Below are positions 32,412 to 40,299 of a stretch of DNA of 41,529 nt, piece by piece. How positions within the stretch are numbered: the stretch's first letter is position 1; every line of letters begins with the position of its first letter. The notes beneath the pieces are model-generated. The model was not told the origin of the DNA. It saw only the letters and a list, made by a program, of their open reading frames with translations, and searched no databases. The DNA is taken from positions 1 through 41,529 of the forward strand of contig NZ_CADIKB010000045.1 of assembly GCF_902859825.1 (NCBI RefSeq), written 5' to 3'. The translations under genes and the position numbers were made by a program. The stretch is from Paraburkholderia phenoliruptrix. GTDB lineage: Bacteria; Pseudomonadota; Gammaproteobacteria; Burkholderiales; Burkholderiaceae.

Positions 32412-35400
32412 ATGAAAGTCGAAACGGTAATCCGTGACACCCAATGGTTTGCCGAATCAAACCCTACAACGCCTGACGTATCGGTGCTGTTGTACGTCGG
32501 CAAACGCGATGTCCAGAAACTCGCCCGCGCCGTTGAGTCATTGTTGCAGCAACCACTGACGGCAATTCAACTCATCGTCGTTGACGACACGTGTGACGAG
32601 CAGGTGTCGGCCTGGCTGGAGGCTGCTCAGAGGCGCATTCCACACATGGGGGTGCTGCGGCACGCTTCGGTGATCGGGTTGCCTGCCTTGGGATGGATCG
32701 AGGCCGTTCAGCGCGCCCGCGCGCCTTGGATTCTTCTTGCCCGGGAAATCGACCGTTTTAACCCCGATGCTCTGGACGAGCTGCTGTCTGAGGCGCAACG
32801 GGATGCGGCCTCGATCGTCTTCGGCTACGTTGAACTTGTCGAGCATGGAGACGGTGGCTCCGTCGAGGTTGTCGAACAGCACTTGCGGCGAGCACAATCG
32901 ATGGTGGAGTTGCGTGTCGGCAATTTTATCCCTCGTAATGCGGTGTTGATTCCAAGACGGGCTATCGATTTCGTTGGGTTCTTGGACCCTCACGTCGTCA
33001 TGGCGAGCTGCGCCGACTGGGATTTGTGGCGCCGTATTTCCGAGTGCTTCGAAATGAAGCCGCTCGATCTTGCTATTGGCGTTTGCGAGGTCCAAGACTC
33101 AGCGGATGGGGCTGTCGATATCGATTTGTGGGCAGCCGAAGAATGGATGCGCACATCGCGCAATGATCGTTTGATTCTCGAACGGATCGGCGATTATGAT
33201 GTGCTTGCTCCTGACCCGGCTCACTGCACGGCGACACGCGAGGTTTGCTCAGACCTTGCGAGCCGCTGGCTCGATAGGTGCGTTCCACGAGCGGTCACGT
33301 CAGTAACGACCAATGCGGATGCCGAAGGCCACCTCCTCATTGTCAACGTCCAATACGACGCGTCGACGGCCCTTTACTTTGACATGTTGCCGCCACCGTT
33401 AGCACAGCGGCTGCGCGTCGTTTCTCATAAGGCGAACACGTCTATCGAGGCGTTGGCGGGAGCGACGGCTGTCATTATCGTTCGCGCGGTGCGCTCTTGT
33501 CAGGCATGGATCGATAACGCCCGGTTGCTGGGCATACCGGTCTACTACTTCCTTGACGACAACATGCCGTTGCTCGCAGAGACGGGCGAGGCGCTTATGG
33601 TGGGCGAAGACTTTCGCCCCGCAGCGCTTCGGGAAGATCTGAAGCAGTTCGACGGCGTACTGTTGAGCAGTCCGTCGTTGATCGAATATTTTCGGCACCA
33701 CCAACTGCATTCTCGGCTGCTTCATTTCCCGGTCGCCTGCGCGACGCAGGATCAAATTAGGCGTCGATTTGAGGCGCTCCCGCGGCCCGCGCAGACCGAT
33801 GAGCTGGTCTTCGCCTTCATGGGGGGACTGCACCGATCAAAGGCGGTTTGGGACTTGATTCTGCCGGCATTGGCGCAGATTGCGTCTGAAGGACAGCGAA
33901 TCCACTTCATCACGCCGGGCATGAAAAGCGATAGCAAGTTGCTCGACGGCCTGCCAGCATCAATTCGCGTCACGCTGCTGCCGTGGGATCCCGGTTATAT
34001 TTTCGCGCTCCGCCGTTTTGCAAGCCTCTCGCCTCAATATCTGCTGCTGGCGCCGAGTAGGACGCCCAACAACTCTTATAAGACGCTCCATCCACTACTG
34101 ACTGCGCATCTGGTCGATGCTGTTGCGGTCCTGCCAGCGATAGATCCGTATCTAGGGGTCGATGACAACTCCACTGCACTGATCGTCGAGGAACCTTTTG
34201 AGCGAGATAGCTGGTATCGCGTCCTGCGTCGCATCGTCGACAGGCAGGTGGATGTCGAAAGTCTCAAGCAGCGCAATGGCGACTTCTGTGCAAACGAATT
34301 TTCCGGGCAGGACAATGTCGCGGTGCTCCGGGAGGTCATCGCGTCTTCAGGCGGCATGCCGTCCTGGCCGCTTCAGATCAGGCGCTTGCGCGCCTTGGCC
34401 ACGATGCGTGAGGGCAATGACCTCACGCATCGTCAAGGTAGCCATGACTCGTGGCGGAGAACTGCCGACGAACTTTATGCGATGCGGCACATGCGACGCT
34501 ATTCGTGGCGTCATCGGATTCTCCCGAGGCCGTCCGATCTTTGGGATAGCTGCGGGAACGCGTTCCAAGGACTTCAGCGCGATGCGTTGAAGCACGGTTG
34601 GCGGCGCCCAGGCAGCACACTGGAGTTCAGCGACAGTCTCCATGCCCTTCCGTCACGGGAGTACCACGTGACGTTACCTGCTGGCTGTCTAGGTGGGATA
34701 GCTTTTGCGCTCGCGGTAGACGGTCCTCCGCAAGGAACTGTCGTCGTGGAACTGATTTCGTCGAACGGCGAGACGGTTGCTCGTGCGACGCGCGAGTTAA
34801 GCCGCCTCGATCTGAACCAACCGGTGCGCTTCATGTTCGATCCAGTGGTCATGCCAGAGCGAGCCACGTGGCGAGTACGGTTGCGCAGTCGCAGCTCTGT
34901 GCCTGTCTATGTCTACGAAATGATTAACCGACGGCGTTTGGGGGCATACTATTCCCCGCCAACGCCGTTTATGGAACTGCTACCTGGAACTCTCAAGTCG
35001 GCGTCTTCACAAGCGCTGGCGTCGCAATCGCGCCGAGACGCGCGCAGCGGGCCCTTACTCAACATCAAGCTGGTGATCGAAGGCGATATACCGACAAATC
35101 AGATCATCGAGCGACTACTCGTGGAAGCCGTCGGTACTGTTGGAACAGTGGAAAAGCTTCTGTTGTCCGAATTCACGCCCAGTACTCTTTTCGACGGCGG
35201 CCTTGTGATTATGAGCCGGACAGCGAGCCCTGCGTCGCTGCCCATGATCGAGTGGATGAAGGCGCACAACGTCCCATTCGCTTACTACGTGGACGATAAT
35301 TTTTGGGAGCTGGAGGGCGATACGCCGTTAGTGCAGTTTTACAAAAGCGCGCCAGTCCAACACACGCTCGACTTGACAGTCAGGGACGCAAAGACGGTGA

Positions 35401-36233
35401 TCGTAAATGCGCCGCGTCTTGGCGAATACATCAAGTCCCGGTATCCAGGCGCGGACATTACGCTCCTGAACGCGCCGTTTGATTTTTCGCTCGTTGAGGA
35501 AGTGCCTTGTCCTGATAGGTCGGTGCAGGAAGTGCGCATCGGGTTTGCCGGCAGCGTGACGCGAGCGGCCGACTTTGTGGAGATTCTGCCCGCTTTACGG
35601 TATGTGCGTGATAGATATCCGAACGACACGTTGACATTTTTTGGGTATTGCCCTCCGGAATTGATTGGTTCAGAGCGTGTGACATATGTGCCACACGTTA
35701 GCAATTACTCCGAGTTCATTAAGCTCAAAGCGTCGCATCGACTCGATATCGGCTTGGCGCCGATGGCCGCGTCGTCTGCGAATTTATACAAGACGAATAA
35801 CAAGTACAGAGAATACGGCGCGCTGGGGATCGCGGGTGTTTATACGAACACGTCGCCTTACGCTGAGTGCGTTGCCGACGGCGAAACAGGTCTGCTTGTC
35901 AGTCACAGCGTCGAAGCGTGGCGCGACGCTCTTGAAAGGCTCGTAGTCGACCGAGAGCTTCGTGCGCGAATCGCGGTGGCGGCATATGAAGACGTTAAAA
36001 CTAACTATTCGCAGAAGGTCGTGGCATTGCAATGGCGTGTGTTCCTGGAAGGTTTCGCGCGCGAGCATTTCACATCTAATCCTTGCGAAAGTGCAACCGC
36101 CGTCTCCATTGCGCGACTCAGAGCGCGACGATGGCTAGCACAAACGTGGATTCGCGTACTTGTGAGGACCGCAGGCGTTCGGCGTAGAGCGCATGCGTTT
36201 GCACACCGTATTACCGGCGAGCGCGGTCAATGA
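32412..36233 (+). CDS. Giant multi-domain glycosyltransferase with two DDN-type modules
   Basis: The 1273-residue protein has four parts. Residues 15-270 look like a GT2 (GT-A) domain (VSVLLYVGKRDVQKLARAVESLLQQ, LIVVDD). Residues 300-645 and 885-1225 are two copies of a GT-B-like module; each has a DDN motif (YYFLDDNMP near 378-386; YYVDDNFWELE near 957-967) and an NxYKT...DPY/SPY block. The second copy keeps Glu in YREYGALGIAG, the place of the GT4 catalytic-region Glu; the first has LTAHLVDAVAV there and may be inactive. Between them, about 735-838, lies a beta-rich segment resembling the C terminus of the glycosyltransferase at 38617-40299. ATG 32412 has AAGGA six bases upstream. It probably assembles repeat units on a lipid carrier. 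Sugar specificity unknown. Confidence 0.82.
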   Translation: MKVETVIRDTQWFAESNPTTPDVSVLLYVGKRDVQKLARAVESLLQQPLTAIQLIVVDDTCDEQVSAWLEAAQRRIPHMGVLRHASVIGLPALGWIEAVQRARAPWILLAREIDRFNPDALDELLSEAQRDAASIVFGYVELVEHGDGGSVEVVEQHLRRAQSMVELRVGNFIPRNAVLIPRRAIDFVGFLDPHVVMASCADWDLWRRISECFEMKPLDLAIGVCEVQDSADGAVDIDLWAAEEWMRTSRNDRLILERIGDYDVLAPDPAHCTATREVCSDLASRWLDRCVPRAVTSVTTNADAEGHLLIVNVQYDASTALYFDMLPPPLAQRLRVVSHKANTSIEALAGATAVIIVRAVRSCQAWIDNARLLGIPVYYFLDDNMPLLAETGEALMVGEDFRPAALREDLKQFDGVLLSSPSLIEYFRHHQLHSRLLHFPVACATQDQIRRRFEALPRPAQTDELVFAFMGGLHRSKAVWDLILPALAQIASEGQRIHFITPGMKSDSKLLDGLPASIRVTLLPWDPGYIFALRRFASLSPQYLLLAPSRTPNNSYKTLHPLLTAHLVDAVAVLPAIDPYLGVDDNSTALIVEEPFERDSWYRVLRRIVDRQVDVESLKQRNGDFCANEFSGQDNVAVLREVIASSGGMPSWPLQIRRLRALATMREGNDLTHRQGSHDSWRRTADELYAMRHMRRYSWRHRILPRPSDLWDSCGNAFQGLQRDALKHGWRRPGSTLEFSDSLHALPSREYHVTLPAGCLGGIAFALAVDGPPQGTVVVELISSNGETVARATRELSRLDLNQPVRFMFDPVVMPERATWRVRLRSRSSVPVYVYEMINRRRLGAYYSPPTPFMELLPGTLKSASSQALASQSRRDARSGPLLNIKLVIEGDIPTNQIIERLLVEAVGTVGTVEKLLLSEFTPSTLFDGGLVIMSRTASPASLPMIEWMKAHNVPFAYYVDDNFWELEGDTPLVQFYKSAPVQHTLDLTVRDAKTVIVNAPRLGEYIKSRYPGADITLLNAPFDFSLVEEVPCPDRSVQEVRIGFAGSVTRAADFVEILPALRYVRDRYPNDTLTFFGYCPPELIGSERVTYVPHVSNYSEFIKLKASHRLDIGLAPMAASSANLYKTNNKYREYGALGIAGVYTNTSPYAECVADGETGLLVSHSVEAWRDALERLVVDRELRARIAVAAYEDVKTNYSQKVVALQWRVFLEGFAREHFTSNPCESATAVSIARLRARRWLAQTWIRVLVRTAGVRRRAHAFAHRITGERGQ

Positions 36234-37210
36234 CCTCAATGTCCCGTTCCGCTGGCGACGGCGCGTGCGCGCCGCGTCCCTTAGTTGCAGCTGTGATTGT
36301 GACCTTCAATCCCGAATTGCCGACGCTGCGGAAGATGATTGAGGCATTGCAGGCGCAGGAAGCGGAGATTGTCGTTGTGGACAACGCGTCCCTGGCGAGT
36401 GTGGCGGAGCAGATCGCAAAACTGACTGGTGAGCTTTCGTGTGGCTTTGAGGCGCTCGCCCAGAACCTCGGCATTGGAGCGGCGCAGAATCGCGGGTTTG
36501 CTGCCGTTGCAAAGATGGACGGCAATTCCGTAAGCGGTGAGCGTTACGTGCTTTTCCTCGATCACGACAGCATCCCCGACGTCGGTATGGTTGGCAAGTT
36601 GGTGGCCGCCGACCTTCGTTTGCGCGCACGTGGCGTTCGCGTCGGCGCTGTCGGCCCTGCGATAGTTGACGTCCGCACAGGAACTACAGGGCGCTTCGTC
36701 AGCTCTGGTAGTTTTTTAGTCAAACGCATCCCCTGCGAGTCCGGATGCCAAGAACTGGCCGTCGACTTCCTCATATCGTCCGGCACGCTGGTGCGCACTG
36801 ACACGTTTGCGAAAATTGGTGGTATGGACGAGGCGCTGTTCATCGACCACGTTGATACAGAATGGTGTCTACGCGCTAAGGCGGCTGGCTACGCACTGTT
36901 CGGCGTTTGCGGCGCGCGTCTAATTCACTCTCTGGGTGACGAAGTCGTGTCGGCGTGGCTTGGACGAAAGCGAGAGGTTTTCGTCCATTCCCCCCTGCGT
37001 GACTACTACATGTGCCGCAATACGTTGCTCATTTTGCGTGCGACACGGATGTCGCTCGGCTGGCGTGTCTTTCTTTTATCACGACTGGTTGGGTCAATTG
37101 TCTTTTTTGTAGCGACACAGGCGCCCCGTTTGCGACGAATGGGATTTATGCTAATGGGGCTCCGCGACGGGCTCCTGAATCGGCAAGGAAAGTGGACTCC
37201 CCCGTGGTGA
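36230..37210 (+). CDS. GT2 glycosyltransferase, rhamnosyltransferase-like (RfbN/WbbL type)
   Basis: This 326-residue cytoplasmic glycosyltransferase has the GT-A start VAAVIVTFNPELPTLRKMIEAL, VVDNAS, a metal-binding LDHDS and the acceptor-side DHVDTEWCLRAKAAGY motif. The C terminus has a hydrophobic stretch (VFLLSRLVGSIVFFVATQ) that could bind the membrane. These traits match the rhamnosyltransferase family, and dTDP-L-rhamnose genes are in the same locus, so it probably adds L-rhamnose (inferred). The ATG overlaps the stop of the giant glycosyltransferase by four bases; an ATG three codons on is also possible. Confidence 0.87.
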   Translation: MTSMSRSAGDGACAPRPLVAAVIVTFNPELPTLRKMIEALQAQEAEIVVVDNASLASVAEQIAKLTGELSCGFEALAQNLGIGAAQNRGFAAVAKMDGNSVSGERYVLFLDHDSIPDVGMVGKLVAADLRLRARGVRVGAVGPAIVDVRTGTTGRFVSSGSFLVKRIPCESGCQELAVDFLISSGTLVRTDTFAKIGGMDEALFIDHVDTEWCLRAKAAGYALFGVCGARLIHSLGDEVVSAWLGRKREVFVHSPLRDYYMCRNTLLILRATRMSLGWRVFLLSRLVGSIVFFVATQAPRLRRMGFMLMGLRDGLLNRQGKWTPPW

Positions 37211-37665
37211 GTACGTGTATTGAGTTGGTTTCGGCAGGTCAAAGGTCAGTTGGCCGCACAAACCGCTTACTCAAATTTGGCCGCTCGTAAGGGGCGGACT
37301 TAAAGTTGAGCCGGACAATGAAGCTTTCCTGATAACTGTTAGGCAAGGCGGTCGAAGGTGATCCAGGTTACGACAACTGGAACAGTGGCGATGCATCATT
37401 GTCAGAACAAGTCGGTGCGCGAGACAGCGAGCAAGGACGAGTACCCGTTAACGGGTAATCTGGATATGAGCTGTCCTAGGAAGAACGTTGACGCTGCGAT
37501 AGACGGCATATGCAACGTGTGCTGTGCGGCTTCGCCGGCTCCTGAAGCATCGGCCCCATTGTTGTCTCATGACTGTGATTCAGCTATTCGAACGTGTACA
37601 GTAAGGAGCTGGCCAAGCGCGCTTAAGCGAGACTCGACTCTACATAGTGGAAAGGACTGGTACAT
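37211..37665. other. Intergenic region with palindrome, possible IS remnant and weak promoter
   Basis: I see no credible gene in 455 bases; an open frame from GTG 37358 to 37669 has no family resemblance. A perfect 16-bp palindrome lies at 37442-37457. A weak promoter (TTGTCT 37562-37567, 17 bases, TATTCG 37585-37590) could drive the methyltransferase gene. The stretch around 37290-37360 has the feel of an old insertion-sequence end, but I cannot match it to an element. The region breaks the otherwise tightly overlapping gene string. Confidence 0.4.
37442..37457. promoter_or_regulatory. Perfect 16-bp palindrome, possible operator
   Basis: TACCCGTT is followed immediately by its complement AACGGGTA. 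It lies 208 bases upstream of the methyltransferase start and about 105 bases upstream of the possible -35 box. Perfect two-fold symmetry without a loop suggests a dimeric protein site rather than a hairpin. Binding partner unknown. Confidence 0.35.
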
Positions 37666-38598
37666 ATGAACGCGGATATTTGGCATCGCTTTTCAACACG
37701 ACAGCCCTCGTCACAATCTTGCCAGGCCCTATCTAGCATCAGCATCCCAGATGGTGAACCTGACATTCAGAATCAGATCAGCGAGGCCGAGAATAGATGG
37801 ATTATCGACTATTTTCAGCAATTCCATCTCCCCATGATGGTTCGCGCGGGCTTGTCTCTCGATGACCTTCGTATTCTTGAGATTGGGGGGGGGTTCGGGC
37901 AACTGGCCTATGGCACGGTGAACAGCGTGAGGCCACAATATTATGTGGCAACTGATGTATTTCCTACGCTAGTTTCTACCATGACAAGTAATTTCAAAAA
38001 ATGGGCCATACCTAACTGTTTTTCGGCTCTTCTTGACCCCAATGAAAATGAACTTTTCTTGAGGCCAAATTCGTTCAATGTTATCCAGTCACACTCGGTG
38101 CTTCACCACGTCCTTCACTACCAAAGTGCAGTCGAACGATTATATCAAAAGCTGGATTCGCCTGGTATTATGATTTTTTGCGAACCATGCCTCGACGCAT
38201 ACGTGTATTTTCAAACCCTTACGAAGGCGTTCCGCGACAGTCACAGTGTGTCCCCGCAGTTGGCATTAGAATTGGACTATCTAGATCTGTATATAGATCA
38301 AAGATGTGGCGTAGATCGAGAAAATGCAAAGTTCCTCGCGCAATTTGGTGCCGGCGATAAATATCTATATTCGATCTACGACCTTCAAAGGCTTGCGGAA
38401 ACAGTGGGGGCGAAGCTGTACATCCAGAAGGACGTTCGGGATGCACGGGGAAATTTTGAATTTGAACTTAAAATCCGAAAGGCGCTTGAATCTGATGTGC
38501 TGGCATTTTCTAATTTTCTCGATCGAATATTGCCAGCCGGTGTCAATCAGGGCTATTTTTCTGATTTGAGGCAGGTTTTCTGCCTCATTAAAGAATAA
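37666..38598 (+). CDS. Class I SAM-dependent methyltransferase, probably sugar-modifying
   Basis: The 310-residue product has motif I ILEIGGGFGQLAYG, a motif II-like YYVATDVFP, and SFNVIQSHSVLHHVLHY as the post-II region typical of small-molecule methyltransferases. AAAGGA lies nine bases before ATG 37666. Its AT content is clearly higher than that of the rml genes, suggesting separate acquisition. In a glycan locus it is likely to methylate a sugar, possibly the chain terminus, but target and position cannot be read from sequence. Confidence 0.82.
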   Translation: MNADIWHRFSTRQPSSQSCQALSSISIPDGEPDIQNQISEAENRWIIDYFQQFHLPMMVRAGLSLDDLRILEIGGGFGQLAYGTVNSVRPQYYVATDVFPTLVSTMTSNFKKWAIPNCFSALLDPNENELFLRPNSFNVIQSHSVLHHVLHYQSAVERLYQKLDSPGIMIFCEPCLDAYVYFQTLTKAFRDSHSVSPQLALELDYLDLYIDQRCGVDRENAKFLAQFGAGDKYLYSIYDLQRLAETVGAKLYIQKDVRDARGNFEFELKIRKALESDVLAFSNFLDRILPAGVNQGYFSDLRQVFCLIKE

Positions 38599-38616
38599 GT
38601 CGAGGTTTTCCCGCTT

Positions 38617-40299
38617 CTACGCACCCAACCATCTCAAATGAGAGCCGGCCTCTCTGTCTTGGACGAGCAAAGAACAAAGAGGATAGCGAATGCCCGTATG
38701 CTCCCACTCAAGAAGACAAACGGCTCCCGAGGAATTGCGTACGGCGAAGCGTAATTCAATCGAATCCCTCTTGTCGAGCTTGAGAGGTGGCCAGGTTATT
38801 CTGCTGGTCGCTTGAGAGGTGAGGCGGCTCATTTCAGTTCCCACGTGAACGACGATTTGTCCGTTCTGGACGATTTCCGTGATCAGAACGCCGGAGCTCT
38901 TATCTGCGAGTAGAAGAACGATGTCAATCCCGCTCCACGTCATCGGGTCCGTGGCCTCTAGATAGAACCATCTGAACGGGTCTTGCGAAATGTCAGCCCC
39001 GAATCCTATCTTGTGAGGCATGACGGAGTTCGCGTCATGCGTCCCCAGCAGACTGAGTTGAGGGAAGGCCTCCCCATGTCCGTTACGAGCACCATTTGCG
39101 TCTGCGCTAGCTGTACTTCCCGAGGTAGCCAGCTGCAATATTTCGACGCGGTCCCGTGCGTGCCTATCGTACGTTGTGAACGTTTGGGTGACTTCCTCGA
39201 AAACGTTGGCAAATTTAGCGAGTGACTGCGTACCGTCGAAATGCTGCCGAACGCGGTTTTTACCTCCGACCGATAAGGTATCCCGATATTCCGCATTGGT
39301 TGCTAGAAGATATATTGACGAAGCCAAATCATCTATGTCGCCGGGTCGAAACAAGTGTCCGCTCACTTGGTGCTCGATAATGTCTTTCAGGCCACCGGTC
39401 GAGGCCGCAATCACGGGCGTTCCCAAAGCCATCGACTCAATTGCGACCATGCCAAAGGGCTCGACGAATGACGGCATCAGTGTCGCGATGCTGCGTTGAT
39501 AAACTCCAGCCACGTCGGTTACACGTCCACGGAAATGCACGAGGTCATCAACGCCTAGATCGCACGCGAGTGCCTTCAGGCTGTTGGCGCTGTCGCCCGC
39601 ACCATACAAATTAACGTGCACCGGGAAGCCGCGGTTTTTGAGCAACGCGACTGCTTGAATCAGAATGTCAATTCCCTTGTGCGGCTGAAGTGTCGACAGA
39701 GCACAAAAAGTCCGGGGTCCAGGATCATTGGCGGATTTCGACTCGATGTTGGTCCAGTTGTGAATGGTGCGGATCGATTTATGCGGTACTACCTGCTTAA
39801 AAAATTCCGAGGTCCAATCTGAGCATGTGACTATGCCCGAAGCGAGCTCCATGACAATCTTGTCTAAGACGTTCCGAGTTGCGGGGTCATCTTCGGCCTG
39901 CGTTGAATCAATTATTCCATGAGCCCACAGCACATATGGAATGTTGGCGTTGTAGCATCCCAACACACCTTCAAGATTCGTTAGGGTGTTTACAATAGCG
40001 ATGTCGGCGTCTGCGCTCCACAGTGCTTCGGCATACTGCCGCGCCCGGCCTAATAAGTCACAAACATAACCCGGAAGCGTTTTTTGCGTTTGAAAAATGT
40101 ACCACTTCATCGAAGGAACTTCGCGCCAGTCGATTCCGTGTTGGTCCAACAGCGACACCATCTCTCCCGCTTTTGGATCGGGTATGAGAACAATTGGTTT
40201 AAATTCCGGATCGTCTTTCAGCCTTAATGCCAAGTTGGTCAACATGCGTTCAGCACCGGCAATGTATGGCGAGTGCGAGATGAGAGCGACGTTTAACAT
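38617..40299 (-). CDS. GT4 glycosyltransferase with C-terminal beta-rich accessory domain
   Basis: The 560-residue protein starts VALISHSPYIAGAERMLTNLALRL, a classical GT-B N terminus. Its C-terminal Rossmann half has STLQPHKGIDILIQAVALL and EPFGMVAIESMALGTPVIA, the E-x7-E motif of GT4. Residues 1-390 suffice for the enzyme. After a polar linker, about 440-548 form a beta-rich domain ending in ...SSGAVCLLEWEHTG, which resembles residues 735-838 of the giant glycosyltransferase. The start overlaps the end of the gene upstream on the minus strand by seven bases. It is convergent with the methyltransferase gene, 18 bases away, with no evident terminator. Confidence 0.88.
   Translation of the reverse strand: MLNVALISHSPYIAGAERMLTNLALRLKDDPEFKPIVLIPDPKAGEMVSLLDQHGIDWREVPSMKWYIFQTQKTLPGYVCDLLGRARQYAEALWSADADIAIVNTLTNLEGVLGCYNANIPYVLWAHGIIDSTQAEDDPATRNVLDKIVMELASGIVTCSDWTSEFFKQVVPHKSIRTIHNWTNIESKSANDPGPRTFCALSTLQPHKGIDILIQAVALLKNRGFPVHVNLYGAGDSANSLKALACDLGVDDLVHFRGRVTDVAGVYQRSIATLMPSFVEPFGMVAIESMALGTPVIAASTGGLKDIIEHQVSGHLFRPGDIDDLASSIYLLATNAEYRDTLSVGGKNRVRQHFDGTQSLAKFANVFEEVTQTFTTYDRHARDRVEILQLATSGSTASADANGARNGHGEAFPQLSLLGTHDANSVMPHKIGFGADISQDPFRWFYLEATDPMTWSGIDIVLLLADKSSGVLITEIVQNGQIVVHVGTEMSRLTSQATSRITWPPLKLDKRDSIELRFAVRNSSGAVCLLEWEHTGIRYPLCSLLVQDREAGSHLRWLGA

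Noticed and set aside
37290..37360. Possible insertion-sequence end in the intergenic gap
   Set aside because: No transposase fragment, paired inverted repeat or target duplication could be found; only an impression of familiarity.
37358..37669. 103-residue open frame starting at GTG before the methyltransferase
   Set aside because: It has no good ribosome site, no family resemblance and contains the palindrome and the methyltransferase ribosome site.
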